A DNA stretch of 64,000 nt, taken from NCBI GenBank assembly GCA_026162565.1, contig JAOEIQ010000003.1, positions 1 to 64,000 of the forward strand, given 5' to 3'. This document shows positions 15,144-24,839 of this stretch, piece by piece. Position 1 is the first letter of the stretch, and each line of letters starts with the position of its first letter. The stretch comes from Flavobacteriaceae bacterium NBU2973. GTDB lineage: Bacteria; Bacteroidota; Bacteroidia; Flavobacteriales; Flavobacteriaceae. The notes under the pieces are model-generated. The model was not told where the DNA came from, searched no databases, and was given only the letters and a program-made list of their open reading frames with translations. Made by a program: the position numbers and the translations under genes.

Positions 15144-18100
15144 ATGCTAAATAAAAGCATCAAATTTTTAATAGAAAATAAACTCGTAGCAGTTTTATTA
15201 TTAGTTCTCTTTATAGGTTGGGGAACAGTCAACGCACCTTTCAATTGGGATACAGGATTCTTACCAAGCAATCCTGTTGCTGTAGATGCCATACCAGATA
15301 TAGGTGAAAATCAACAAATCGTTTTTACCAAATGGGATGGTCGCTCACCACAAGATATAGAAGACCAAATAACGTATCCATTAACCACATCCTTGTTAGG
15401 GATTCCTGGAGTAAAAACCATTCGTAGTTCCTCTATGTTCGGCTTTTCAAGTATCTATATCATTTTTGAAGAAGACATAGAATTTTACTGGAGTAGAAGT
15501 CGTATTCTCGAAAAACTTAATTCCTTACCAAGTGGTTTATTACCCGAAGGTGTTAATCCTGCATTGGGTCCAGATGCCACAGGATTAGGACAAATATTTT
15601 GGTACACGCTTGAAGGTCGTGATGAAAACGGTAATGTAACTGGTGGTTGGGATTTACAGGAATTACGAAGTATTCAGGATTACTATGTAAAGTATGCGTT
15701 GTCCTCTGCAAGTGGTGTTTCAGAGGTTGCTTCTATTGGTGGCTATGTTCAAGAATATCAAGTGGATGTAAATCCAGAACTAATGCGTCAGTATAATATT
15801 GGATTGCATCACGTTGTAAAAGCGGTTAAGGAAAGCAATAAAGATATTGGTGCACAAACTTTGGAAATTAACCAAGCCGAATATTTAGTGCGTGGTTTGG
15901 GTTATGTGAAATCCATTTCAGACATCGAAAATGCAGTAGTCACTTCAGAAGACTATACAGCGATTAAAATTAAGGATATTGGAAAAGTCTCTTTAGGTCC
16001 TGCAACACGTAGAGGGCTTTTAGATAAGGAAGGTGCAGAAGTTGTTGGTGCTGTTGTGGTTGCTCGTTATGGTGCAAATCCAATGGAAGTCATCAATAAC
16101 GTAAAAGAAAAAATTAATGAATTAAGTGCAGGATTACCTTCAAAGGTATTGGCGGATGGTAGAACTTCCCAAGTAACCATAGTACCCTTTTATGACAGAA
16201 CAGAATTGATACAAGAAACTTTAGGTACACTCAATGAGGCATTGACTTTAGAAATACTTATAACCATTCTGGTCATAATCATTATGGTGTTTAATCTTCG
16301 AGCGTCCGTATTAATTTCTGGACTACTGCCAGTAGCAGTTTTAATGGTATTTATAGCGATGAAACTCTTTGGTGTCGATGCTAATATTGTCGCATTATCT
16401 GGTATTGCTATTGCTATTGGTACAATGGTCGATGTTGGTGTTATACTATCAGAAAATATAATTCGACATTTAGATGAAGATGATGGCACACAATCCATTA
16501 ACACGGTAGTTTACAACGCAACAGCCGAAGTATCTGGTGCAATCGTAACCGCAGTAATGACCACCATTATTAGTTTCATTCCTGTATTTACGATGATTGG
16601 TGCAGAAGGAAAACTATTCAGACCATTGGCTTTCACAAAAACCTTTGCATTAACAGCTTCTATAATTGTAGCGCTATTTTTAATTCCGCCTTTCGCTGCA
16701 TTTTTATTCCGAAAGAAAAGCATTAATAACACTTTTAAATATGTTTTAAATGGCGTTTTAATAGCATTGGGAATTGTAGCAATAGTCTATGGATATTGGT
16801 TAGGATTGATTTTGATAGCGTTTGGAATTACAGCACTTCTCAATCTTCAAAGTAAGATAACAGACAAGCAAGCTAATCTTATCAATATCATTATTTCGGT
16901 ATCAGCTATTGTATTCTTGTTAGCAGAATACTGGAGACCATTAGGCATTGATAAAAGCATTTTTTGGAATCTCATTTTTGTGAGTGTTATTTGCTTTGGT
17001 TTATTAGGTGTTTTCTCATTATTTATAAAATACTACACACGTATTTTAAAGTGGTGTTTAGATAATAAGTTGCTCTTTTTGTCTGTCCCAACAGCTATTG
17101 TCATTGCAGGATTTTTCATTATGAAAAATACAGGCAAAGAGTTTATGCCCTCATTAAATGAAGGCTCATTTCTACTAATGCCAACCTCGATGCCTCATTC
17201 TGGTGTAGAAGAAAACAAACGTGTTTTACAGCAATTAGATATGGCAGTAGCCAGTATTCCAGAGATTGAAACCGTAGTTGGTAAGGCAGGAAGAACAGAA
17301 TCAGCTTTAGACCCAGCGCCATTATCAATGTATGAAAATATCATTCAGTACAAACCAGAATATATGCTTAATGAAAACGAAGAACGTCAACGCTATAAAA
17401 TAAATGAAGATGGTTTGTTTGAATTGAAAGATGGACGATTCATCGCAAATCCAAATAATACTAAAGATGTTACTTTGAGCGTAATTAAAAACTCTCAATT
17501 AATAGAAGATAATGATGGTGAGTTTTATAGAAATTGGCGACCAGAAATACAATCACCAGACGATATTTGGAATGAAATTGTAAGAGTCACCAAATTGCCT
17601 GGTGTTACCTCTGCACCAAAGCTACAACCTATTGAAACCAGATTGGTAATGCTTCAAACAGGAATGAGAGCGCCAATGGGTATCAAGGTAAAAGGTCAAG
17701 ATTTAAAACAAATTGAAGCGTTTGGTGTGCAGTTAGAGGATATTTTGAAACAAGCTGAAGGTGTAAAAGATGAAGCTGTTTTTGCAGACCGTATCGTAGG
17801 GAAACCCTATTTGTTAATTGATATTGATAGAGAAAAAATTGCACGTTATGGTATTTCAATACAAGATGTACAAGATGTACTTAAAGTTGCAGTTGGCGGA
17901 ATGGTATTAACCCAAACCGTTGAAGGTAGAGAGCGTTATGGTGTACGTGTTCGATACCCAAGAGAGTTAAGAGCTAATCCAACCGACTTAAAACAGATTT
18001 ATGTACCAGTAGAAAAAGGCAGTCCAGTTCCTTTAAGCGAATTGGCAACAATAAAATATGAACAAGGTCCACAAGTAATTAAAAGTGAAGACACCTTTTT

Positions 18101-18851
18101 AGTAGGCTATGTATTATTTGATAAAATGGATGGTTTCGCAGAAGTAAGTGTTGTAGAAAATGCACAAGCCTTAATTCAAGAAAAAATAGATAATGGCGAA
18201 TTAGTAGTACCAAAAGGTATTAATTATCAATTCACAGGAACATACGAAAATCAGTTGCGAGCCGAAAAAACCTTGTCGGTTGTTGTGCCTTTAGCATTAG
18301 CAATTATTTTCTTAATTCTGTATTTCCAATTCCGTTCTGTAGGTACATCATTAATGGTATTTACAGGTATTGCAGTAGCATTTGCAGGCGGATTTCTAAT
18401 GATATGGCTCTATGGTCAAGATTGGTTTTTAAACTTCAATTTCTTTGGCGAAAATCTACGTGATTTATTTCAGATGCATCCTATTAATTTAAGTGTTGCA
18501 GTTTGGGTGGGCTTTATTGCTCTTTTCGGAATTGCAACGGATGATGGTGTAGTTATGGCAACGTATTTAACGCAAACTTTCAATAGAAACACACCAGATA
18601 ATAAAAAGGAAGTAAGAACATCTGTTGTAGAAGCAGGAGAAAAACGTATCAGACCTTGCTTAATGACAACAGCTACAACCATATTAGCATTATTACCAGT
18701 ATTAACATCAACAGGACGTGGTAGCGATATTATGATTCCTATGGCAATACCAAGTTTTGGTGGAATGCTTATAGCCTTAATAACCTTATTTGTAGTACCA
18801 GTATTATATAGCTGGAAAGCCGAAGTTCAACTTAAAAGAACTGTAAAATGA
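15144..18851 (+). CDS. czcA: CzcA/CusA-family heavy-metal RND efflux transporter
   Basis: 1235 residues, against about 1040 for CzcA/CusA of Proteobacteria. The two porter halves and 12 core helices are intact, with HME-RND motifs: SSSMFGFSSIYIIFEE, GIAIAIGTMVDVGVIL and FGIATDDGVVMATYL. The extra length is mainly an insert at about 530-640 with additional hydrophobic helices between the two halves, plus a loop at about 745-805. It is the inner-membrane proton antiporter that ejects divalent or monovalent soft metals from the periplasm with the TolC-like and CzcB-like proteins downstream. Which metal is not clear. The stop overlaps the next start. Confidence 0.93.
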   Translation: MLNKSIKFLIENKLVAVLLLVLFIGWGTVNAPFNWDTGFLPSNPVAVDAIPDIGENQQIVFTKWDGRSPQDIEDQITYPLTTSLLGIPGVKTIRSSSMFGFSSIYIIFEEDIEFYWSRSRILEKLNSLPSGLLPEGVNPALGPDATGLGQIFWYTLEGRDENGNVTGGWDLQELRSIQDYYVKYALSSASGVSEVASIGGYVQEYQVDVNPELMRQYNIGLHHVVKAVKESNKDIGAQTLEINQAEYLVRGLGYVKSISDIENAVVTSEDYTAIKIKDIGKVSLGPATRRGLLDKEGAEVVGAVVVARYGANPMEVINNVKEKINELSAGLPSKVLADGRTSQVTIVPFYDRTELIQETLGTLNEALTLEILITILVIIIMVFNLRASVLISGLLPVAVLMVFIAMKLFGVDANIVALSGIAIAIGTMVDVGVILSENIIRHLDEDDGTQSINTVVYNATAEVSGAIVTAVMTTIISFIPVFTMIGAEGKLFRPLAFTKTFALTASIIVALFLIPPFAAFLFRKKSINNTFKYVLNGVLIALGIVAIVYGYWLGLILIAFGITALLNLQSKITDKQANLINIIISVSAIVFLLAEYWRPLGIDKSIFWNLIFVSVICFGLLGVFSLFIKYYTRILKWCLDNKLLFLSVPTAIVIAGFFIMKNTGKEFMPSLNEGSFLLMPTSMPHSGVEENKRVLQQLDMAVASIPEIETVVGKAGRTESALDPAPLSMYENIIQYKPEYMLNENEERQRYKINEDGLFELKDGRFIANPNNTKDVTLSVIKNSQLIEDNDGEFYRNWRPEIQSPDDIWNEIVRVTKLPGVTSAPKLQPIETRLVMLQTGMRAPMGIKVKGQDLKQIEAFGVQLEDILKQAEGVKDEAVFADRIVGKPYLLIDIDREKIARYGISIQDVQDVLKVAVGGMVLTQTVEGRERYGVRVRYPRELRANPTDLKQIYVPVEKGSPVPLSELATIKYEQGPQVIKSEDTFLVGYVLFDKMDGFAEVSVVENAQALIQEKIDNGELVVPKGINYQFTGTYENQLRAEKTLSVVVPLALAIIFLILYFQFRSVGTSLMVFTGIAVAFAGGFLMIWLYGQDWFLNFNFFGENLRDLFQMHPINLSVAVWVGFIALFGIATDDGVVMATYLTQTFNRNTPDNKKEVRTSVVEAGEKRIRPCLMTTATTILALLPVLTSTGRGSDIMIPMAIPSFGGMLIALITLFVVPVLYSWKAEVQLKRTVK

Positions 18852-20083
18852 AACACATAAAATCACACATAAAAACAGTCTTTTTTCTTTGTTCGTTATT
18901 CTTTGTTCTCAAAGGAAATGCACAACAATTAGAAGTACTCATAGATGAAGCCTTAACAAACAATCCAGAAATTCAAAAGTTTGAGTTACAATACAAAAGA
19001 GCTTCTGAAAAAGTGAATGAAGTCAATACCATTCCGAACACCGAATTTGGAGTTGGTTACTTTGTAAGTGAACCGGAAACCAGAACAGGTGCACAACGCT
19101 TTAAAGTATCTGCTAAACAAATGTTACCGTGGTTCGGAACCATTACATCGAGAGAAAATTATGTGAGTTCATTGGCAGATGCTAAATACGAGGACATTGT
19201 TATCGCAAAGCGAAAACTAATGGCTTCGGTATCACAATCCTATTATAATCTATACGCGAACAAAGCAAAGCAAGAGGTCTTAACTGAAAACATTAAACTA
19301 TTAGAAACTTATGAGACGTTGGCATTAACTTCTGTTGAGGTTGGTAAAGCATCCGCAGTAGATGTGTTGCGATTGCAAATGCGTCAAAACGAAATGCAAC
19401 AATTAAAAGATGTATTGCAACAACAATTTTTAGCAGAACAAACCAAATTCAATAATCTATTGAATAGAGATAATGATGTTACCGTGAATGTGGTAGATAG
19501 TGTAATGATACCTTCTGAAGACTTTGATATTACTTCTGAAAATTTAGCATTACATCCTGAATTACTAAAATATGATAAGCTCTATCAATCCATAGAGCAA
19601 TCAGAATTATTAAATCAAAAAGAAAGCAGTCCAATGATTGGTTTTGGATTAGATTATATCAATGTTTCAGAAAGGCCAAATATGGATTTCAGCGATAACG
19701 GAAAGGATATTGTAATGCCAATGGTTTCGGTGTCAATCCCAATTTTCAATAAGAAATATAAATCCCAAACCAAACAAAACGAGTTAGAACAGCAAGAAAT
19801 AACAGTTCAAAAGCAGGAACGATTAAACACTTTGGAAACACTTTTAAGCAAGGCGATTAATGAGCGTATTTCTGCAAGAATAAGTTATACTACTCAAACT
19901 AAAAACCTAAAACAAGCAAAAGATGCAGAAGATATTTTAATCAAAAGCTATGAAACAGGAACGATTGATTTTAATGATGTTTTAGACATTCAAGAGTTAC
20001 AGCTAAAGTTTCAAATGAACCAAATAGAATCTGTGAAGACCTACTTTGTACAAACTACTATAATTAATTATTTAACTAATTAA
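18848..20083 (+). CDS. TolC-family outer-membrane factor of the metal pump
   Basis: 411 residues. A signal peptide (cleavage near residue 25, GNAQ) is followed by two alpha-helical/beta repeats of the outer-membrane efflux family, with NPEIQKFELQYKRA and a second NLALHPELLKYDKL repeat. It is slightly short for CusC/CzcC, as is common in Bacteroidota. It forms the outer-membrane exit channel of the Czc-type pump. It overlaps czcA by 4 bp, so the two are translated together. Confidence 0.9.
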   Translation: MKHIKSHIKTVFFLCSLFFVLKGNAQQLEVLIDEALTNNPEIQKFELQYKRASEKVNEVNTIPNTEFGVGYFVSEPETRTGAQRFKVSAKQMLPWFGTITSRENYVSSLADAKYEDIVIAKRKLMASVSQSYYNLYANKAKQEVLTENIKLLETYETLALTSVEVGKASAVDVLRLQMRQNEMQQLKDVLQQQFLAEQTKFNNLLNRDNDVTVNVVDSVMIPSEDFDITSENLALHPELLKYDKLYQSIEQSELLNQKESSPMIGFGLDYINVSERPNMDFSDNGKDIVMPMVSVSIPIFNKKYKSQTKQNELEQQEITVQKQERLNTLETLLSKAINERISARISYTTQTKNLKQAKDAEDILIKSYETGTIDFNDVLDIQELQLKFQMNQIESVKTYFVQTTIINYLTN

Positions 20084-20086
20084 ACT

Positions 20087-20812
20087 ATGAATAAATCAAC
20101 ATATATAATCGTATTGGTAATAATGGTAATTGCTTTTACCTCTTGCCAAAACACACACAAAAAAGAAGTCTCAATATTAGTAAAACATTCGGGAGCTTTA
20201 AGAACAATAATGTCTGGTAACATTCAACCCGTAATTAGTTTAGATACACTTTCAAAAAAGAAACATCTATATGCTCTTGGTGCTGTAGATAATCTCAAAG
20301 GTGAAATACAAATATTTGATAGTAAACCGAGCAACAGCTTTGTGATTGATAGTAGCTTGCAAATTAAAGATTCTTATAGTCTAAAAGCGTCTTTATTAGT
20401 ATATGCTGAAGTGGAAGAATGGGATACTTTTCAAATCGAGAATAGTAAGACAAAAAGTGATTTAGAAGAACAAATTTTTGAACTCGCCACAAATAGTGGA
20501 ATCAATACTGAAGAACCATTTCCTTTCTTATTAGAAGGTATAATCGCCTCTGTGGATTGGCACGTCATAAATTGGAAAGATGGTGATACTATCCACAACC
20601 ATAAAAAGCATAAGGAATCTGGTTTAAATGGAACTTTAGCAAATAGAAGAGTTCAAATTATAGGCTTCTATTCCACAAAGCATAAAGCAGTTTTCACTCA
20701 TCATACTACCAATATGCATATGCATTTTAAAACTGATGATAATGCTATTGCTGGTCATATTGATGATTTATCATTTAATCAAACAGTAACATTAAAGCTA
20801 CCAAAAAAATGA
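20087..20812 (+). CDS. Acetolactate-decarboxylase-like lipoprotein in metal locus
   Basis: 241 residues. The signal ends in a lipobox (FTSC, C20), so it is a periplasm-facing lipoprotein. The fold is that of alpha-acetolactate decarboxylase: GALRTIM at the start, LGAVDNLKGE with E73, and the zinc triad H211-x-H213-x10-H224 with spacings identical to H194/H196/H207 of the known enzyme. The position equivalent to catalytic Arg145 (in TRSV) appears to be His159 (DWHV). Extra His residues occur at 170-175 and 205-206. I infer a metal-binding or metal-sensing role rather than acetoin synthesis. The stop overlaps the next gene. Confidence 0.72.
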   Translation: MNKSTYIIVLVIMVIAFTSCQNTHKKEVSILVKHSGALRTIMSGNIQPVISLDTLSKKKHLYALGAVDNLKGEIQIFDSKPSNSFVIDSSLQIKDSYSLKASLLVYAEVEEWDTFQIENSKTKSDLEEQIFELATNSGINTEEPFPFLLEGIIASVDWHVINWKDGDTIHNHKKHKESGLNGTLANRRVQIIGFYSTKHKAVFTHHTTNMHMHFKTDDNAIAGHIDDLSFNQTVTLKLPKK

Positions 20813-21540
20813 AACATATATATAAAATAAAAGGAATGACCTGTGGCAGTTGTAAAGCATCTGTAGAAAACAGTTTAAGAGATATAGATGATGTTTCCGA
20901 TGTCGAAGTTAATCTTGAAAATCAAGAAGCAACAATAACTATGGATAAACATATTGATATTGTAGAACTTCAAAAGTCTTTAGCATCGAAATATACCATA
21001 ACTCAAAAAGAAATAAAGAATGTTTTTACGTCTACGCAATCTTCAAGTTTTGAGATTGAAGAAGAAAAAAGCAAATTACAACAACTTAAACCACTATTAC
21101 TCATCATCTTCTATATAGCGTCAGCAAGCGTATTGTTAAATTATAAAAATTGGAGTTGGAGCGAGTTTATGCTGGACTTTATGGGCTTATTCTACATCGT
21201 TTTTAGTTTTTTCAAGATGTTAGATTTAAAAGGTTTTCCAGAATCCTTTCGTATGTACGACCCTTTAGCTAAACGTGTTCCTTTTTATGGGAAAGTTTAT
21301 CCATTTATTGAAACAGCTTTAGGACTGATGTTTTTAATGCGGTTTGAAATTAATATAGCTTTAATAATTACACTAATAGTATTAGGGATAACAACAATTG
21401 GAGTAACAAAAACATTATTGGACAAAAAATCAATACGATGTGCGTGTTTAGGTACTGCTTTAAAATTACCTATGACAGAAGCCACTTTTATTGAAAATGC
21501 TATTATGATTGTAATGGCGACATTAATGCTTATAAATTAA
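20809..21540 (+). CDS. HMA domain fused to MauE/DoxX-like membrane protein
   Basis: 243 residues. Residues 1-68 are an HMA metal-binding domain with GMTCGSC. After a linker, four hydrophobic helices (about 95-243) form a MauE/DoxX-type membrane domain, with a C-A-C pair near residue 216 (RCACLGT) that could form a redox or metal site. Such fusions are frequent in Bacteroidota metal operons; a role in passing metal or electrons at the inner membrane is inferred. It overlaps the preceding gene by 4 bp. Confidence 0.82.
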   Translation: MKHIYKIKGMTCGSCKASVENSLRDIDDVSDVEVNLENQEATITMDKHIDIVELQKSLASKYTITQKEIKNVFTSTQSSSFEIEEEKSKLQQLKPLLLIIFYIASASVLLNYKNWSWSEFMLDFMGLFYIVFSFFKMLDLKGFPESFRMYDPLAKRVPFYGKVYPFIETALGLMFLMRFEINIALIITLIVLGITTIGVTKTLLDKKSIRCACLGTALKLPMTEATFIENAIMIVMATLMLIN

Positions 21541-21546
21541 ATTGTT

Positions 21547-22254
21547 ATGGTAAATAGACATACGGCGTTAAAAATTAGAAAAACCCACAGGTATTTGGGT
21601 CTCTTTTTAGGGATTCAATTCCTGTTTTGGACTATTAGTGGTTTATACTTTAGTTGGACGAACATCGATGAAATACACGGAGACCAATTTAAAAACTTGG
21701 AGTATCAACCCAAAGCATTTAATAGTTTAATAAGTCCTTCAGAAATGGATGTTTCAAATGGAATAAAGACTATTGAATTAAGAGATATTGATAATGCACC
21801 GTACTATTGGATAAATAAAGAGCAATTGTATAATGCTTTAGATGGAATGCCAAAAAATAGTATTACGCAGGATGAGGCACTCTATATTGCCAAAAACCAT
21901 ATGAAAAGTGGTTTAGAGGTAGAATCTGTTGAGCAAATTACTGAAACTGGAAAACACCACGAGTATCGAGAAAAACTACTACCTGCTTATGTTATCTCAT
22001 ATAAAACAGATGAAGCACTAAAAGCATACGTTTCTGTAAGCGACGGAAAATTTCAAACCGTAAGACATCGTTCTTGGCGTTGGTTTGATTTTCTTTGGAT
22101 GACACATACTATGGACTATGAAGGCAGAGACAATTTTAATACCATTGTTTTGAGAGCATTTTCACTTTTAGGATTGATAACCGTTTTAAGTGGGTTTTTG
22201 TTGTGGTACACCTCGTCACCTTCAATTAAGAAATTATTAAAACGAAAAAAATAA
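21547..22254 (+). CDS. PepSY-associated membrane protein
   Basis: 235 residues. An N-terminal helix (YLGLFLGIQFLFWTISG) and a C-terminal helix (AFSLLGLITVLSGFLLW) flank a periplasmic PepSY-like domain with MTHTMDYEGRDNFNT near the end. PepSY_TM proteins include parts of iron reductases and metal-handling complexes; the role here is unknown. Three codons separate it from the flanking genes, so it belongs to the same transcript. Confidence 0.82.
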   Translation: MVNRHTALKIRKTHRYLGLFLGIQFLFWTISGLYFSWTNIDEIHGDQFKNLEYQPKAFNSLISPSEMDVSNGIKTIELRDIDNAPYYWINKEQLYNALDGMPKNSITQDEALYIAKNHMKSGLEVESVEQITETGKHHEYREKLLPAYVISYKTDEALKAYVSVSDGKFQTVRHRSWRWFDFLWMTHTMDYEGRDNFNTIVLRAFSLLGLITVLSGFLLWYTSSPSIKKLLKRKK

Positions 22255-22258
22255 AGAA

Positions 22259-24031
22259 ATGAAAAAATATATAGTTTATCTCGGAATATTAGCTGTAGGT
22301 CTACTTTTAGGGTGGATACTGTTTGGTGGCTCATCAAAAGAAGATACAGACCATAATCACGATGCAGTTACAGAAACCAATCAAATGTGGACCTGTTCAA
22401 TGCATCCACAGATTATGCAACCAGCAGCAGGAGATTGCCCCATTTGTGGTATGGATTTAATTCCTGCAGAAAGCGGAAGTGATGGTTTATTAGCAGGCCA
22501 ATTTAAGCTTACAGAAAACGCTATGGCTTTGGCTAATATTCAAACAACTGTTGTCGGTAAAGGCAATGCAGAAGGCAATACCATTAAACTATCTGGTAAG
22601 ATTGCCGAAAATGAAGAAGCCAATGCGGTACAGGTAAGTTACTTTTCAGGTAGAATTGAACATTTGAATGTGAGTTTTACAGGCGAAGAAGTTCATAAAG
22701 GTCAGTTATTAGCAACCATTTATTCGCCAGAACTCTATGCAGCGCAACAAGAATTGATTACAGCAGCATCTTTAAAAGAATCACAACCAGCTTTATACAA
22801 AGCGGTTCGTAATAAATTGAAGTTATGGAAGCTCTCTGAAAATCAAATCAATCAGATTGAAGAAACCCAAAAAGTGAAAGAAAACTTTCCTGTGTATGCA
22901 ACCGTTTCAGGAACAGTTACCGAAAAATTAGTAGAGCAAGGCGATTTCATAAAACAAGGTCAACCGTTATTGAAGATTGCCAATCTCAACACGGTTTGGG
23001 CAAATTTTGATGTCTATGAAAACCAGATAGAGTTATTTAAAAAAGGTCAAGAAGTTTCTGTATCTACCAATGCAAATGCAAATAAGGTATTTAAAGGAAA
23101 AGTCGATTTCATAGACCCAATTTTGAACAGTAAAACAAGAACAATAACCTTACGTGTAGTTCTAAATAATAAAGATGATGTATTTAAACCAGGAATGTTT
23201 GTGTCTGCAAATATTGATAGTGTTAAGAATGAAAATAAAGAAATCTTATCGATTCCTGCATCTGCTGTGTTATGGACTGGAGAACGCTCTGTGGTTTACT
23301 TAAAAACAAATCCAGACCAAACCGTTTTTGAAATGCAAGAAGTAGTTTTAGGTAATCAAATAGGTAATGAATATGAAGTTTTAGAAGGTTTATTAGTTGG
23401 AAATGAAATAGTGACTAACGGAACATTTACGGTTGATGCAGCAGCACAATTACAAGGCAAAAAGTCTATGATGAATAAAGATGGTGGCAAAGTAATGACT
23501 GGACACGAAGGTCATTTAGGTATGGATAACAATTCACCCAACAAAGAAAGTGACCACACTAATATGAATGAGCGTTTGAAAGTATCAATGAAATTTCAAG
23601 AGCAGTTAAAAGCTGTTTTCAATGAGTATATCAATTTAAAAGATGCTTTAGTAAAAGAAGATTCAAAAAGTACTTCAGCAAACGCAACAACTTTATTAAA
23701 TAAATTGAATAAAGTAGATATGAAATTGTTGTCAGATAATAAGGCGCATAACCATTGGATGTCATTAGAAGGCGAAATAAAATCTTCTGCAACTTCAATT
23801 TCTGAAACGTCCGATATAAAATCACAAAGAGACCATTTTAAACATTTATCATCACATCTAATCAATGCTGTACAACTATTTGGTGTCGATGAAAAGGTCT
23901 ATGTAGAATTTTGCCCAATGGCAGATAACAACAATGGTGCATATTGGTTGAGTAAAGAAGAAAAAGTAATCAATCCATACTTTGGCGAAGCAATGCTAAC
24001 CTGTGGTGAAGTAAAACAAGTAATAGAATAA
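22259..24031 (+). CDS. czcB: CzcB/CusB-family periplasmic adaptor with metal-binding domains
   Basis: 590 residues. An N-terminal membrane anchor (5-24) is followed by a heavy-metal-binding domain with WTCSMHPQI and CPICGMDL (about 44-70). Next come the adaptor's barrel-sandwich, hairpin and beta-barrel domains (about 95-400), and a C-terminal DUF3347-type helical domain (about 440-590) ending with FCPMADNN and the LTCGEV segment. It links the RND pump to the outer-membrane factor and probably loads metal. It is separated from czcA and tolC by three accessory genes, unlike classical czcCBA order. Confidence 0.9.
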   Translation: MKKYIVYLGILAVGLLLGWILFGGSSKEDTDHNHDAVTETNQMWTCSMHPQIMQPAAGDCPICGMDLIPAESGSDGLLAGQFKLTENAMALANIQTTVVGKGNAEGNTIKLSGKIAENEEANAVQVSYFSGRIEHLNVSFTGEEVHKGQLLATIYSPELYAAQQELITAASLKESQPALYKAVRNKLKLWKLSENQINQIEETQKVKENFPVYATVSGTVTEKLVEQGDFIKQGQPLLKIANLNTVWANFDVYENQIELFKKGQEVSVSTNANANKVFKGKVDFIDPILNSKTRTITLRVVLNNKDDVFKPGMFVSANIDSVKNENKEILSIPASAVLWTGERSVVYLKTNPDQTVFEMQEVVLGNQIGNEYEVLEGLLVGNEIVTNGTFTVDAAAQLQGKKSMMNKDGGKVMTGHEGHLGMDNNSPNKESDHTNMNERLKVSMKFQEQLKAVFNEYINLKDALVKEDSKSTSANATTLLNKLNKVDMKLLSDNKAHNHWMSLEGEIKSSATSISETSDIKSQRDHFKHLSSHLINAVQLFGVDEKVYVEFCPMADNNNGAYWLSKEEKVINPYFGEAMLTCGEVKQVIE

Positions 24032-24063
24032 TAAATCAAGTAATAACAATTAAATTTTAAACA

Positions 24064-24504
24064 ATGAAGAAAGTAATTTTAAGTGTAGCTGTAATAGCAG
24101 CATTAGGTTTAACAAGTTGTAAAAACGAAACCAAAAAAGAAACAGAAACCACAACTACTGAAATGTCTAAAGATATGGCAATGACAGACCTGTCTTTTGG
24201 TGTAAGAGGAAATTGCGGAATGTGTAAAAGCACTATCGAAAAAGCAGCTAACGGTGTTGAAGGTGTTGCAAGTGCTAATTGGGATGTCGATAAAAAGAAG
24301 ATTGATGTGTCTTTTGATGATACAAAAACCGATGCAATGGCAATCCATAAAGCAATCGCAGCTTCAGGTTATGATACCGAAAAAGTAGCTGGTGATGAAG
24401 AAGCATATGATGGTTTACCAGGTTGTTGTAAATACGACCACGAAATGATGATGAATCAATCAGGTGAAACAAAAAGTGATGACCATTCAAATCACGACCA
24501 TTAA
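24064..24504 (+). CDS. HMA-domain lipoprotein
   Basis: 146 residues. The lipobox is LTSC (C19). After a Thr/Glu-rich linker comes an HMA fold (about 45-118) with the metal site GNCGMC, then a Cys pair (GCCKYDHEMM) and a His/Asp-rich tail ending DHSNHDH. It is a periplasmic metal chaperone or sink, the last gene of the cargo operon, followed by a clear terminator. Confidence 0.85.
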   Translation: MKKVILSVAVIAALGLTSCKNETKKETETTTTEMSKDMAMTDLSFGVRGNCGMCKSTIEKAANGVEGVASANWDVDKKKIDVSFDDTKTDAMAIHKAIAASGYDTEKVAGDEEAYDGLPGCCKYDHEMMMNQSGETKSDDHSNHDH

Positions 24505-24513
24505 GCAATAATG

Positions 24514-24542
24514 AAAGAGTCTTTTTCGGAAGGCTCTTTTTT
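24514..24542 (+). terminator. Terminator of the metal cargo operon
   Basis: AAAGAGTCTT (24514-24523) pairs with AAGGCTCTTT (24530-24539), one G-T pair, loop TTTCGG, then a T run. Confidence 0.85.
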
Positions 24543-24645
24543 ATTCCCCACAACCCAAAATCCAGTTTTTTCGTACCTCAAAATCCTCTGTCTTTTGTGT
24601 TGTTCCGCTCACCTAACAAGTTTAGCGTTTTTTTGTCTTTAAGGT

Positions 24646-24702
24646 AATAGCATATTACAGCTTTGGTTTTCATAAAATCAAACCAAACTGCAATAAGCTA
24701 TT
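24646..24702. repeat. Long imperfect inverted repeat 1
   Basis: The left arm 24646-24669 (AATAGC...TTTGGTTT) pairs with the right arm 24680-24702 (AAACCAAA...GCTATT), with a few bulged bases and a loop of about 10 nt. Confidence 0.6.
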
Positions 24703-24746
24703 CTGTTATTATTTTCTCATAAAACCCTAAACTCACCCAAGCTATG

Positions 24747-24839
24747 TTACATAATACAAGTTATAGTAGCAAAAATCCTTTCAAGGGTTTGCTAACGCAG
24801 TATTCTTATATTTTCGTAGCTATAACTGGTATTATGTAA
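24747..24839. repeat. Long imperfect inverted repeat 2 with nested hairpin
   Basis: The arms 24747-24770 and 24816-24839 are each 24 bp with about three or four mismatches; both outer ends read TTACATAATAC on their own strand. The 45-nt interior contains AAATCCTT-TC-AAGGGTTT (24773-24790), giving a branched structure if single-stranded. Confidence 0.65.

Noticed and set aside
20087-20812. Acetoin-pathway acetolactate decarboxylase
   Set aside because: Lipoprotein export, metal-operon context and the apparent lack of the catalytic Arg argue against a metabolic enzyme.
23596-24553. Several 64-92-codon frames opposite the adaptor and HMA lipoprotein genes
   Set aside because: They are shadows of well-supported genes in other frames, with low-complexity products.
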